Assembly (NCBI GenBank): GCA_016630955.3
Contig: CM049994.1
Location: forward strand, 1,488,001 to 1,552,000
DNA length: 64,000 bases
Direction of reading: 5' to 3'
Source: Didymella arachidicola
Lineage: Eukaryota > Ascomycota > Dothideomycetes > Pleosporales > Didymellaceae
Shown: one piece after another, positions 35,073 through 46,302 of the stretch
How positions within the stretch are numbered: position 1 is the stretch's first letter
Layout: every line of letters starts with the position of its first letter
Notes under the pieces: model-generated
The model's database searches: none
What the model saw: only the letters and a program-made list of their open reading frames with translations
Told to the model about the DNA's origin: nothing
Program-made: the position numbers and the translations under genes

Positions 35073-35969
35073 ATGATTCCATCACTAAAACGTCTCATCA
35101 GCCCAAGCACTGTCCGCACCATGGCTACTGCACCCTCCACTAAAGACTGGAATGCAACCCTCTACCTCAAATTCGGCAACGAGCGCACCCGCCCCGTCTA
35201 CGATGCAGTTAATCAGATCACTCAGCACATGAACAATCCTCATCCGCGCATCTACGATCTCGGCTGCGGTCCAGGAAACTCAACAAAGGTACTCCTCGAT
35301 GCGTTCCCTGGCGCAGACATTACCGGTATGGACTCCAGTCCAGACATGATCTCGAAAGCACGCGCTGCGCTGCCTGACGTGCAATTCGAGCATGGTGACT
35401 TGGCTACTTTTGCTCCAAGAGAGGAAGGGAAGGTAGATTTGCTGTTCAGCAATGCCGTGTTCCATTGGCTGCGTAGCCCGACGCGGATCGAGACGTTGAC
35501 GAGGCTGTTCAAGACATTGAAGCCGGGCGGTGTGCTGGCGATCCAAGTCCCTGACAACTATAACGAGCCGTCTCACTCGTTGATGCGAGACGTGGCAGAG
35601 CGCGAAGACGCACCGTGGGCGGAATACTTCAAGGATACACGGATCGGGGACTTGAGTGACAAGGGACGACCCGATCTGGATCCAATTGAGCCGCCGCATG
35701 AATTTTACAATGCTCTTGCGCCGCATGCGCAGAAGGTAGATATCTGGAGGACGACGTATGGGCACATATTGAAAGATGCGCCCGCGATCTCCGAATGGGT
35801 TAAAGGTACAGGTCTGCAGCCTTACTTGCAAAGGATGGAAGATGAGAGCGTGAAGAAGCGGTATTTACAGGAGTATGAGAAAAGGCTAAATGAGGCGTAT
35901 CCACAGTTGGTGGATGGGAAGGTCCTGCTGGCATATCCAAGGTTATTCGTTCTTGCTGTTAGGAAGTAA
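35073..35969 (+). CDS. Trans-aconitate 2-methyltransferase-like enzyme
   Basis: 298 residues, intronless. SAM-dependent class I methyltransferase. Motif I is IYDLGCGPGNST, followed by GADITGMDSSPDMI (acidic residue binding SAM ribose), FEHGDL and LFSNAVFHWL. LKPGGVLAIQVPDNYNEPSH is characteristic of trans-aconitate methyltransferase (Tam), which methylates the spontaneous aconitase by-product. The first 17 residues (MIPSLKRLISPSTVRTM) are basic and amphipathic, suggesting mitochondrial import. Translation from the internal MATAPSTKDW would give a cytosolic form without it. The C-terminal EYEKRLNEAYP segment also matches Tam. Confidence 0.88.
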   Translation: MIPSLKRLISPSTVRTMATAPSTKDWNATLYLKFGNERTRPVYDAVNQITQHMNNPHPRIYDLGCGPGNSTKVLLDAFPGADITGMDSSPDMISKARAALPDVQFEHGDLATFAPREEGKVDLLFSNAVFHWLRSPTRIETLTRLFKTLKPGGVLAIQVPDNYNEPSHSLMRDVAEREDAPWAEYFKDTRIGDLSDKGRPDLDPIEPPHEFYNALAPHAQKVDIWRTTYGHILKDAPAISEWVKGTGLQPYLQRMEDESVKKRYLQEYEKRLNEAYPQLVDGKVLLAYPRLFVLAVRK

Positions 35970-36237
35970 GATAGTCAATTTCCCGCGCAGGGACTTCATG
36001 TTGCCAGAATTCCAACCAGCCTCGCAAAATCCAATCTTGATCACAGCAAACGCTCAGTCTTGTTCCTCGAGCACGTCTTCTTCATCTTGATCTCGAACTA
36101 TGCAACTTTGTACTCGCCCTTCTTGCCCATCCATGTCCTCTCCTGGTTGTCTGCGAACGATGCATGACATGCTGCAATCGTCCCGGCATCGACTTATTCA
36201 ATTGCATCTTGCCTCTTTGGGCACTCGGCGTACCCAT

Positions 36238-36725
36238 TTAGTCCAATTTCTGCACCTGAGCTCGCTCGCCAACGCTGACCTCTCTTCTCATGACAATCAA
36301 CTTTGTGTTGGCAGCATCGCAGAATTTCTCCTCCTCCTCGATGATTGGTGCAGCATTGTCGCTGTTCATGAAAGCAATGAATTGCTGGTAATGCAGCTCG
36401 TCTGCAAATGTCTGCATCCTGTCGTTAGTCCATAGCCAGAGTTGCGGGTATCCCTTCATGTGCATACCATCTCGCCGAAGCAATCCCAGTCAAGACCATC
36501 AGGTGAACCAATGATGTGTCTAGGGACACCCGTTGGGCACTCATCGTCGTCAATATGGTAACGACGGGTCCACGTGAGCGGGTGCACCTTTCCAGCTGTC
36601 TTCCTCAGGAGTGGAACATAGGTTATCTCGTTGTGTTCCCAGAACTGCTTGCGCGTGAAGCCTTCCTTACGTGTTGCAACTGTGGCCAGGATGAAAGGGT
36701 ACTTGGTGAGGACTGTCTCGGGCAT
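36238..36725 (-). CDS. EthD-domain protein
   Basis: Two exons (36725-36468, 36411-36238) give 143 residues. The 56-nt intron (GTATGC to GATGCAG, branch CTAAC) joins FGEM to TFADELHY. The protein is a small dimeric alpha/beta-barrel type: ILATVATRKEGFTRKQFWEHNE is the first strand and helix, YHIDDDECP and GLDWDCFGEM the middle, and DNAAPIIEEEEKFCDAA the usual final strand and helix. EthD members include polyketide cyclases and dehydratases and also proteins of unknown role. No polyketide synthase is nearby, so the reaction is unknown. Confidence 0.8.
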
Positions 36726-38109
36726 TCTGACGTTGGTTTATCGTGTTTGAGATACAAGTTCGTGATGGGGATTCCGAGTGCGAATGTCGGGTGGGTCGAC
36801 CGGTGCTATGTGGGCCTCCCGTTGTCACTGAGGCTTTGGTCCCTGCGTTCGAACCTGGAGTTGGAGACGTTGAAGAGATTTTGCAGGTTGAAAAGCGAGA
36901 GTCTTTGATAGGCAGGGGAGTTTGGGGTCGCCGCCTCCCGCTGACGGATGGGCCCGCTTTTGAGCTCGGGTCGGGATTTGCAGATGACTTCTTCTAGCGC
37001 ACATCTGCTGAATTAGATGAGTGGCAGACGGTTGTCGCTGCACATGGCATGACTCGGTTTTAGTGTGCCTCGCTTCCGCTTGATGGGTCAATTGATTGAG
37101 AAACACAGTTTTGCCGTGAGGCCTGGAGCAAAGGCCTCAATCGGACGTAATCGGCCGGATGCATGGGCTGGTTACGCTGACAAAACTTCGTCAATGCCTC
37201 TATGCGATGGAAGTGCCGCAAGGGCTCGGCTGCAAAATTGCGAGTGTATCACACGAGTCGTGTCGCCGACGCGGTGACGTGCCATACTCAATACAACCTT
37301 CTCACATACGCATACGTCAGCTCAAGGGCTTCGCTTCTGCTGAACCAGAGTTGTGCGGCCGAAGGCGCCTCAATGCACCACCATGAGTCCCTGATATTCT
37401 TTTCTTCGAAATAGCTCAGTGCTGTGAGCATAAGGGCGGTCGATATGGTCAAGAATGGCTCCGTGTCCTCGTTTTAGGCGAGTTCAAGGCGCGGTCGTGC
37501 ACCTGCATGACGGCAAATTGTTTGGCGTGCCATGATGCCTATGTGATCCTCTCTTGTAGATGGACGGCTGCTAGGGGTTATGTCAAAAGGATGAATATTG
37601 CTGCGAAGAAGGCAGACGATGGAGGAGGTGCTGTGGACGGCGGTTCGCAAATCAGGGATCGGCGAGGCGGATGTCAGCAGCCGCTATACGTCGGCAGCAC
37701 AAAGGACGGCTCACTATGTATACGCTCGGACGTTGGCGTAGCGCAGGCACCTACGTATGGTGACAGAAGAAGAAGAGGGCTTTGATAGCATGTTGAAGTT
37801 GGCGTGGCAGCCACGATGTCTCGATGCACAAGATTTGCGGGAAGCTGCGATCTACAACGGACCGAACCCAAACTCATCTTTTCAGCCTCACCTCGGTACT
37901 GCTCTCACATCAAGTTCGCTGTCAGGACCTAGTCAATCGCACAGTAGAATGCAGTGCAAGATCTTAAGCTTTAGCAAGCTTTAATTAGCCTGAAGGATGA
38001 CCCCGCACAAAGCGCCTTCCGCCGTAGTATCATAGTGTGCTTGGAGCACTCTGCATCTTAGAAACTATGCGCGGTCCACAGTCCAGTTTGAGATCACAGC
38101 CGAATCTAT
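36726..38109. other. Intergenic, 1.4 kb
   Basis: Between two minus-strand genes. Short frames only, none with motifs. It may include the EthD promoter and the 3' end of the HET gene. Confidence 0.45.
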
Positions 38110-39897
38110 TCATTGTCTGTACTGCAGCCCTTCAATGGTTACGATGATCGATATTTTGTCCTCCCACATGCCAGGTCTCATTCGAACCTCGACGGGATGT
38201 GAAAAACCGCCATGATAGGCATCCGTCTTCGAGACAGTATCGCTTCCATTCATGAATCCGGAAGCCGCTATGATGTCAGGCCACCAGGACTCGGGTATGT
38301 CCGCTGTAAGAGACACGACTGTGTTGTTGACGGACTCAAGATGGCTCTCAAGATCCTCCCGTCTCCAAATCTTACACCATGGCTTCCGAGCTCGACGATG
38401 AAACCCAACAAATAGAATGAGAGACTGGCGACGCTTTGCGTCTGTTTCCGGCTTCAGCCAGATAGCTGCAATGAGCTCCTCTACGCCCTCTGGAATTTCA
38501 ACGGTATCGTGACGCCATTTGTGAAGCTTGCGCGGAGACACTGTATGTATGCGGTGTTGCGGGCCATCTCCTCCACTGTCGCTTGGTCTGAAATGGAAAC
38601 AATGCATGAGGGCCGACTCGAACCCAGGTGGGATCAGAGGATCTTGTCGTACGTATATATTTCGGTATGGAACACTCTCGTGTTCTGGAAGCCAAAACCC
38701 ATACGTGCTGGCAAAGACTCTTGCGAAATGAGTCTGATTCTCGCCGGGCCGGTTATGTCCAACGTCGAGAGGGTCCTCATCGACGTCACGTTCAGCGGCT
38801 TTGGGATTCAAATATTGCAGTGTGATCACTATTGGAGACCCATGGTTCTTTGCGCTGAGTTGTGCCACGTGAAAGTGGTGTCGTAGACCATTGGCTGCGT
38901 AGATAAAAGGTTGAAGCGGGACAAAAAGGTGAAGCCCACGGTTAGCTTCCGCCGTAAACGATTGCTCCCCTTTGGTCACTGCAGCACAGGTTCTGAACTC
39001 TTTTGGAGACCGTGCAAACATGCCTCGTAGAGTCGATACACCTGCATCTCCCGCAAGCCATGCGAATATTGAATCGTCCGGGGTTGTCCTGATGATCTCT
39101 TCTTGCAGGCGCTGGAACGATTTCGTACCCTCGCCGTAAAGCATCGGCATATGCACGTCAAAAAGACCCATAAGTGAGTATGCAACGTCTTCGCTGCGTG
39201 TTGTTGTTCGTCCAGCTGCCCATGACATCTTTTGCGCAACAGACGACTGTCTCAAATCGCCAGTAGCAAGCACATAGCGAGGTATACCCGTCATCTCCTC
39301 GATCTCAGCGAGTGCATTGCTCTTCCCGCAGAGCGCTTTCCAGTTTGAATCGTAGAATACTACTATCCGAGGAGCAATGAGCTCTTGGAGCGTCCATCCT
39401 CTCGTAATCCATCTGGATCGTTCGAGCATGTTCTGAAAGACACGACGCGACCACTCTAGGTCGAAGCGTCTTGACTGATCTTCAAGGTACACTACACAGT
39501 AGGCTGACCTTTGATACCATCGATACATGCTGTTGATGGCTTCCTGGAGCTCTGCACTACTTGTCTTGTCGATGCAACAGGTGTCAAGCCAGAAGTATTC
39601 CAAGCCCCGTGATCTGGCCACCACTGCCGTCTCCTGGATCTTCTCAAAGCCTCTGCGTCTACGAATGGTGTCTTCGTTGGCGTCAGAGAAGTCTAGACCA
39701 GCTGCAGCCATCAGGGAGGCAACGTATAGCCTATCCTTCCGCAATTCGGCCGGCAGGCGTTCCAGCTTCTGGAGGAATGCCATCTCCTGGTATGTGACCT
39801 CCTGAGCTCCCCAAGTATGGGACAGCACCGCATATGGGGGTACTACATCTTCATGGAAGCTCACGAATTCCAGTGTCGAGGCGCCGAGAAGACGCAT
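38110..39897 (-). CDS. HET-domain protein (heterokaryon incompatibility type)
   Basis: 595 residues, intronless. HET domains, which are TIR-related, trigger cell death or growth arrest after fusion of unlike hyphae. The three HET blocks are clear: PPYAVLSHTWG, then GLEYFWLDTCCIDK with SSAELQEAINSMYRWYQRSAYCVVYLED, then RGWTLQELIAPRIVVFYD. The following EDVAYSLMGLFDVHMPMLYGEG is also standard for this group (HET-E1/HET-D N-terminal type). The C-terminal 300 residues have no NACHT or WD40 region, so this is a short HET protein of unknown specificity. It flanks the left edge of the hxn-like cluster. Confidence 0.92.
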   Translation of the reverse strand: MRLLGASTLEFVSFHEDVVPPYAVLSHTWGAQEVTYQEMAFLQKLERLPAELRKDRLYVASLMAAAGLDFSDANEDTIRRRRGFEKIQETAVVARSRGLEYFWLDTCCIDKTSSAELQEAINSMYRWYQRSAYCVVYLEDQSRRFDLEWSRRVFQNMLERSRWITRGWTLQELIAPRIVVFYDSNWKALCGKSNALAEIEEMTGIPRYVLATGDLRQSSVAQKMSWAAGRTTTRSEDVAYSLMGLFDVHMPMLYGEGTKSFQRLQEEIIRTTPDDSIFAWLAGDAGVSTLRGMFARSPKEFRTCAAVTKGEQSFTAEANRGLHLFVPLQPFIYAANGLRHHFHVAQLSAKNHGSPIVITLQYLNPKAAERDVDEDPLDVGHNRPGENQTHFARVFASTYGFWLPEHESVPYRNIYVRQDPLIPPGFESALMHCFHFRPSDSGGDGPQHRIHTVSPRKLHKWRHDTVEIPEGVEELIAAIWLKPETDAKRRQSLILFVGFHRRARKPWCKIWRREDLESHLESVNNTVVSLTADIPESWWPDIIAASGFMNGSDTVSKTDAYHGGFSHPVEVRMRPGMWEDKISIIVTIEGLQYRQ

Positions 39898-40437
39898 GGT
39901 GTCACTAGTACACGTGGCCTATTGATTGAGCAAAGACACAATGAATCTTTGGGAGAACGTCCGTTTCTGTGGATTCGTGCCTGTGTTGCTCGCATGCATC
40001 ACTCCTCACGTTGCAGCACATTGGTCTCCAGGCGCTGGCACGCTTGGTGTATAGAACTGTAGTCGCAAAGACGCGATTTTCCACTAACGCCTCCGCTAGG
40101 ACTGCTTGAAGACAAACAAGCGACAAACAGGCCTTCAACTATGGCTAAGGAGGTAGTTCGACTTATGGAATCGAGGGCGACGATGTATGTGTGTGAACAG
40201 AGGTGGCTGGTACGAAGTAACAATTGTCGTGCCGCGCATGTGGGTCTTGTTGACACTTGTCCAATCAATGGCTCCGCATTGGGAAATTGGAATCCGCTTT
40301 CTTTGCTTGTATGAGAGCAAGTGCGACTATTGAGGCAAATTAAGAGACAATTAATGATCGATGAGTGAATATGGATTAGCTTCGACTGCAGCCAGTAAAG
40401 AGCACTTTAACGCCGGACATGCGACTTCACAAATTAT
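39898..40437. other. Intergenic, 540 bp
   Basis: Upstream of the HET gene and downstream of the FAD monooxygenase. It marks the left boundary of the catabolic cluster. No feature seen. Confidence 0.4.
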
Positions 40438-41982
40438 CTACAAGACAGCCCTCACGCTCTCTCTACTCACCCTTCTTGGAGTAGGTAGCTTCGCCTCAGC
40501 CTCGTACTCTCTGGTCCGCCTCTCTACATCTTCCTCACAAACATACGTCAGCAGCCAACTTCCAACACCACCCCACCTCCACGCCAATGGATCCATTTCG
40601 ACAGTCAGACCAGCTGCTTCATACTGCTCCCTCTCGATCTTTCCTTTGCCGTTGAACTCGGCAAACTGGCTCAGCAATCGATCACGCTCCTGCTGCTCTT
40701 GGCCGTCATGCACATGGTACAGATATTGCTGTCTGTTCCCTCGCGATACAACGCGCTCCGTTCTCTCGCGGCGGCAGCGCTCATAAATATCCAAAGCCTT
40801 CTTCTTTTCCGCCGTGCTTTTGTTCTTGATTCCGCCGAGACACAGGCCAAGTACGTGGCCATCCTCAAGCGACATGCCAGCACCTGACGCAAGGTATGGC
40901 AGTGTTGCATGTGCCGCATCGCCTAAGATGGTAAATGCGGCGGAGGGGTGCGACCATGTTGGATCTAGACCGGGTCGGATCATGAGTCGCCATTTAAAGA
41001 CGTCTTTGCACAGGGCCAGAAGTTTGGGGATACGAGGATCCCAGTCCTTGTACAAAGCGCGCATTTCTTCAACATTGCCGGCGAGTGTATTGGCACCAGC
41101 GGGCATATCGTCTGGTACTAAGAGGACCATGTTGAACAGCTTACCGCCTCGAAGGACATAACTGACTGTAAGTTGTCAATATCTTGAAGACCTCAAATGA
41201 GGGAGTTCGTGCATACCAGCATGCGCATCGGGGCCTATCCAGTAGTTGACTTGAGGATCCTCGACAAAGCTCCTCAGGTCAGAATCCTTCAGCATCTGCT
41301 TCGTATCCAGCAGTAATCGATATGCCAGATCGCCTGTGAGTAATGGTGGATCCTCATGACCCAGAAGTATCTCCCTGCACTTGGAGTTTATGCCGTCTGC
41401 ACCCACAACCAAGTCTGCCACATGTCTCTTGCCATTTGCACACACAGCAACTGCTCTTATCGAGTCATCGCTTGACTCGTACTCGACATCTACTACTCTT
41501 GAATTCGTGGTTAACTTCGCACCCAGCTGTTTCGCTCTTTCAAGAAGCGCCATATGCAAGTTCGCACGATGGAAATCCCAGAACGGTGTCCCGCACTGCG
41601 CTTCATACTCATGAAAGTCCATATCCGAAATCTTGCGGCCTTTCCATCCGATCATGTTGCATAGTCGTGGTGTAGTAGCAAATTTCGAGAGCGCATCTTC
41701 TAAGCCCCAGGAGATGAGCACTCGTGTGGAGTTGGGCAGACACTGGATACCAGCGCCTATCTCACCAATCTCTGCTGTGACTTCAAGAATCTGTACATTG
41801 TGACCTTCCAGCAGAATGGAGATGGCTGCTCCCAGGCCACCTAGACCGGCGCCAACGATGATGACCTTTTGTGACTCGTTAGCTGGAGTCTCGAGATGAC
41901 ACTTGCGTCTGGGACCTACGTCGAGCTTGCTCGCCGCATCTCTATGCTTCTGCTGAATGACCCGTGGTTTCGAAGGCGCCAT
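40438..41982 (-). CDS. hxnX: FAD-dependent monooxygenase, HxnX-like
   Basis: Two exons (41982-41217, 41165-40438) give 497 residues. Class A flavoprotein monooxygenase of the salicylate hydroxylase / 6-hydroxynicotinate 3-monooxygenase group. The FAD dinucleotide fold is VIIVGAGLGGLGAAISI; the DG motif is VVGADGINSKCRE; the GD motif is ILGDAAHATLPYLASGAGMSLEDGHVLG. In Aspergillus nidulans HxnX decarboxylates and hydroxylates 6-hydroxynicotinate to 2,5-dihydroxypyridine. The neighbours (cyclic imide hydrolase, amidase, second monooxygenase, C2H2 regulator, Mo-hydroxylase) make this identity likely, whereas the domain alone would only say salicylate-hydroxylase-like. A perfect palindrome lies about 380 bp upstream. 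Confidence 0.87.
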
Positions 41983-42625
41983 GATGTCACTGATTCAGGA
42001 TACTCAAGTGAGCCAACAAAATGAAAGATAGCTGTCAGAGACCGGGACTCCTATGCTTGAGATATTAAGGTGCTGCGCATATGATGGAACAGCCAATGTA
42101 GCACTCCCACCCCGATACTCCTTGCCGCCATTCTGCCCACCTATCGACGGAACGAACATATGACATCGCGCTGACCATTCCCCTCTCATCAACGGAGGGT
42201 GTACACGAGCTTATCGGGCTAGCAGCGGACCGAGGGTTGGTCGCGATTGTAGAGTGGTGGTTCGTGGTGCAGCTACGGGTGGCGATATGTGCACAAGACG
42301 TAAAAGTGGGGGAGGGGAACTGTGAGTGCTTGACGCGGTGGGACGCACGAAAGCTCTCGTTCCGAGTACTCGGAACTATTCCCGCAATTGAACATGAGAC
42401 GGGATGAAATGTGAGACAGGTATGTGAAGCAGATTTAACCTAGTCAGAGAGCTCGATGAGGAACCTGAAAAGAGATATGACCTATGTTGAAGGATATTGG
42501 AGTCAATCGGAAAGGCGTAGCGATTGCAATGATTTCTGCTAAGATTCCGACCTCAATATTGTGATTGGAACGTCACAGATATCGTGGTCGAGATAATATA
42601 GATGAATGCTGAAACACAAGCACAT
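41983..42625. other. hxnX-like upstream region
   Basis: 643 bp between the FAD monooxygenase start and the end of the deacetylase-family gene. It holds the palindrome listed next; otherwise no gene. Confidence 0.5.
42359..42376. promoter_or_regulatory. Perfect 18-bp palindrome with everted CCG/CGG
   Basis: GTTCCGAGTACTCGGAAC reads the same on both strands and contains CCG-N6-CGG, the layout bound by dimeric Zn2Cys6 regulators. It lies 377-394 bp upstream of the hxnX-like start. Function is inferred from form and place only. Confidence 0.5.
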
Positions 42626-43769
42626 CTACTTGAACTCTGTCGGCCCATTGTAATCCACAAGTGAGTATGCCTCCCCTGCCTTCTGCTTCCTTAAGATCTC
42701 CCCTGTTGGCGCTGGAATCTTCGCATTTTCCGGCAGCACGTTATTCTTCTTGAAGTCATCGCACATTTGTTCCATGGTCACCCACTCAACACCTTCGTGC
42801 TTGTTGATATGCTCGATGATTCTCTCGTGCATAAGAACAACATGCGGCCGCCCACTGACATCTGGGTGAATCGTCATGGGGAACACAAACTCATCGTACT
42901 CGCGGTAGAAGTAGTCGAAATGGTCCATCCAGATTTGCTCAACATCACGTGGGTTCACCCAACCGTGTGAGTTTGCGCTCTTCTTGATGAACATCATCGG
43001 TGGTAGGTCGTCGATGTACCATGAGCCAGGGATTTCTACAAGGCCTGTCTCTTTGCCTCTTGTCAGCGGTTTCATCCAGTCGACCGCATTTTTGGAGTAA
43101 TCGATCTTTGTCCACTCATCGCCAGTGCGAAGCCAATAACACTTGTGGTCTTCGTGAGACATGCTGTGGTCGTACTCAATGCCGTAGGAGAGGAGCAGGT
43201 CAGTGCCTTCCACCGAAGTCTCCCACCATGGTGCTACCGAGCCCCGTGGAGGCTTGCCGCAGAATTCCGTAAGTTGCTTATATGTCTTGTCCAGTACGTC
43301 GCGCTGTTGCTCGAATGTCATATCTGCTGGGTTTTCGTGCGAATAACCATGGAGTCCAATCTCGTGGCCTGCGTCTCGGACCGCAGCGCAATCCTCCGGG
43401 AACGTGTCAAGAGAATGGCCTAGCCCATCAGCAACAGAATCACTGAAGACTAAGACTGGGCAAAACAAGAGTTGGCGTACCTGGTATGAACCATGTTGCC
43501 TATCATAACGTCAGCATTAGCACCTCCCTGCTGTCTTTTGCAACTTTACTTTGATTTCATACTTATCAAACAGCTTTAGCAGCCGCTGTGTTCCAACTGT
43601 GCCTGCCCAGAGACCTCTGCTGATATCACTGGTCGAGTCCTCTCCTCCGTATGATCCAAGCCAACCTGCGACCTGTCTTGTTGTTAGGAGCCTCATTTGC
43701 ATGCAGCACTGGCAGGCTTACAGCATCGATATCAACGCCATAGCTCACTAGGACCTTCTTCTTGCCCAT
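42626..43769 (-). CDS. hxnM: Cyclic imide hydrolase of the polysaccharide deacetylase fold, HxnM-like
   Basis: Four exons (43769-43722, 43672-43550, 43499-43481, 43419-42626) give 327 residues; exon 3 is only 19 nt and encodes ATWFIP. The NodB-like barrel shows VLVSYGVDIDAV (catalytic Asp pair), HEIGLHGYSHENP (metal-binding His-x3-His) and GSVAPWWE. The C-terminal half has FPMTIHPDVSGRPHVVLMHER. This sub-type, starting SYGVD and with GWLGSYGGEDSTSDISRG, is not chitin- or peptidoglycan-directed. It groups with cyclic imide hydrolases and allantoinase-like PuuE proteins. In the hxn pathway HxnM opens the cyclic imide ring, giving the substrate for the amidase that lies next to it here. Confidence 0.87.
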
Positions 43770-44265
43770 TGTGTATCTTGGGAATAAAGAGTAAAAAGGA
43801 TAGTTGCAACAAGAGCGGTAAACAACGACCAAAGTCAGCAAAGAACGTTGGAGGGTAGCGAGGATGCTATGTTTGGGAAAGTAAACAACTACCCCGCTTA
43901 TGGTGGACCTCGATAGAGAGCTCAAGTAGTGGATCTGTTGTAAGGTGGGGGTGAGTGCGATCCTCGAACCCTGACTGACAGATGCTCATCATTCGCGCTG
44001 CTCGCATATCACATACCTTAGCTCCCGTTGCAAACCGTTTCAAGAAGCCATCAGCATCTTTGAGGTTCCCCGCCCGCCGACAGTCTTGACATTGTCATCA
44101 CTCAATTACAGTTTAATTGCGTGAAGCTCCTGACAGAGCATATTCGTAAGGAGACATCTGCTGGGACGGCGGGGAGTGTTGTCATTGTATATTATGAGCT
44201 TGAGACAGCGGCAGCGCGCTGATGGTGAGGCTGGCGCTTCCTGTGCAGTGCAAAGATTGAAGTAA
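43770..44265. other. Intergenic between hxnM- and hxnN-like genes
   Basis: 496 bp; promoter of the hxnM-like gene. No other feature seen. Confidence 0.4.
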
Positions 44266-46302
44266 CTATTTTGCGGAGCCATTGCTCGTCTCTGCTGCAG
44301 GCTGAACATCTCTAAGTATGCCGTCAATTGCTTTTGCCGCACCCAACGCTTTCTCTTCATGCAAGCGCCGCGCAATGACTTGAACACCGATTGGCATTCC
44401 GTCCATCGCGTCCGCATCAAACAGGTTCCAGTTCCACTCATCCAAGGGGTTCCTGGGCAGATACGTATGCATCGTGCCCGCCGCCTCGCTGTCCAGTTTC
44501 TTCGAAACTTGGCCAGCAGGTATGACCACCGAAGGATAGTCAACGAAGTTAAATACCTTGGTGTATCCGACCCACCTACACTTGCGGTGTGGCACTGCGG
44601 AGTGAGGCATCACAGGCGCCAGAAGGACGTCGATCTCTTCTCCGGTCTTTGCAGATCTAGTCGACTTCCAAAGATCTAGAAAACGCTTCTGAGCTTCGAC
44701 CTTCTGCTTGTTGAGTTGCCAGTATGAATAGACGGAGATCGGTTTGCCCCTGTTGACCAGCGCCTCGACATGCGGAATGAAAGGCTCACCGCCAGCTTCG
44801 ACATCTCGTCTTATGTCTTCGCATCCGTCGGCGGTGTAGTACTGATCCATGATATCAATACACTCCTGATGGAGAGTACCCGGACTCCAAGCCACTATGT
44901 CATGTCCAGCTCGCTTGAGTCTTTCCGCGACTTCCTCCAGCACGCGCGCTACGGGCGGATGCGTGCGTACCACACCGTCATCAGTCATAAGCGCGATACG
45001 CAGGGATCGAGATTGCACATCTTTGAACATTTCCGACCGCCATGGGATTGGAGAACACTTGGGATCAAGATCCCACGGATTCGCATCGATCACTGCCTTA
45101 GTCACGTCCACGAGCGAATCGATGCACCGACTCATCGGCCCAATGACCGAGGGCACATGCTCCTGACCCTCTGTCGACACCGAAACGCCTTGGTACGGTA
45201 AACGAGTGCTCTAATCCCTGTCAGTGCTTGAGAAATAAGATACGCGAGCGGAATACTCAGTAGGTCTAGCTTACGCTTGGTTTCAACCCGTATAGACCAT
45301 TCATGTGGGACGGTATGCGAATGCTGCCACCAATGTCGGTGCCCCATCCAATAACGGTACCGCGGAGCGACAAAAGAGTGCCTTCTCCACCTGTAGAGCC
45401 TCCAGGGGTGAATTCGGCATTCTTCGGATGCACAGTGAGTCCCCATAGTGGATTGTCGGTTTCACACCACTGCAGAAGGAGAGTCGTCAGCGCGTGGACT
45501 ATAGGCTATGGGCGGGCCCGGAACGGAAGGGATTGTGCCGATGACGTACCATGATCGACTGGGGCAGGTTCGACTTGGCGACAATGACGGCTCCTAGTCG
45601 CTTCAAAATAGTCACCAAAACGCAGTCCTGCATGGCTGGTCTGTGAGAGCGGCCGACATAGCCCAGGGTGCTATCGAAACCTTCGACGTCGAACTGATCC
45701 TTCAAGGTCATGCATATGCCGTGCAAGGGTCCCGCGAGTCGGCCATGTTTCTTGAAATATTCATCAAGCTCATTGGCCTGCTTCGTCGCTTCGTCGAAAA
45801 GAATCTCGGTAAGGCTACCAGCGTCAGCCAAATTGCCCGGAAAATCGTGGAAGCAAAACGTGCCAGTTTGTCTGTGCCCGTCAGCAATGTGGTCCATGAT
45901 CGAGGGTGGTGGGGAAGTGGTACACGTTTGTGAGCATCAATAGCCCTATGAAACAATGGCGTGAGAATGGTACGATTGTCTCAGAGTTGCGCACGGAGCG
46001 TACCGGTGCACGTAGGCAGCGCATAGCGTTGAGGCGCTCACAGCGCCAGAAGCAATCGCTTGCAGAGTTTCCTCGACGCCATCAATGGCTGTCACGTCCT
46101 GAGAAGTGCTTTTGGTGCTTCCAGAAGCGTCGAGTTGCAGTACCTAGCGCGTATTCAACAATCTGTTTATGGTTCACTCAGGGGCCGTATGTACCTTGAA
46201 GCGGGTTTTATGTGCATCAAGAAACTTTTGGATGGCTTTATCGCGTGCGAGCCGTTTCGCATTCGCGGTCTGCAGCCATTGTGGTACTTCAGAAGCGGTC
46301 AT
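44266..46302 (-). CDS. hxnN: Amidase-signature hydrolase, HxnN-like
   Basis: Seven exons (46302-46195, 46143-46004, 45945-45924, 45871-45864, 45814-45550, 45469-45275, 45210-44266) give 560 residues. Exon 3 is 22 nt and exon 4 only 8 nt. The intron after exon 4 has a GC donor (GCACGT) and branch point CTGAC. Only this splicing restores AIDAHKRTNCLTEILFDEA, the expected helix of the family. The amidase triad is intact: Lys in MTLKDQFD, Ser in TPGGSTGGE and the nucleophilic Ser in TDIGGSIRIP. In nicotinate catabolism HxnN hydrolyses the amide made by the cyclic imide hydrolase, releasing ammonium. It is divergent from the hxnV-like gene, with a 488-bp shared promoter. Confidence 0.86.

Noticed and set aside
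32400..36725. Tyrosinase, methyltransferase and EthD genes as a pigment cluster
   Set aside because: No polyketide synthase or other core enzyme and the methyltransferase matches trans-aconitate methyltransferase; proximity alone is not enough.
43930..43980. GGTTCGA-like B-box on the minus strand, possible tRNA
   Set aside because: No matching A-box, acceptor stem or anticodon arm could be built around it.
45815..45945. Frameshift lesion (pseudogene) in the amidase
   Set aside because: Resolved by an 8-nt exon and a GC-donor intron that restore the conserved TNCLTE segment and the total frame.
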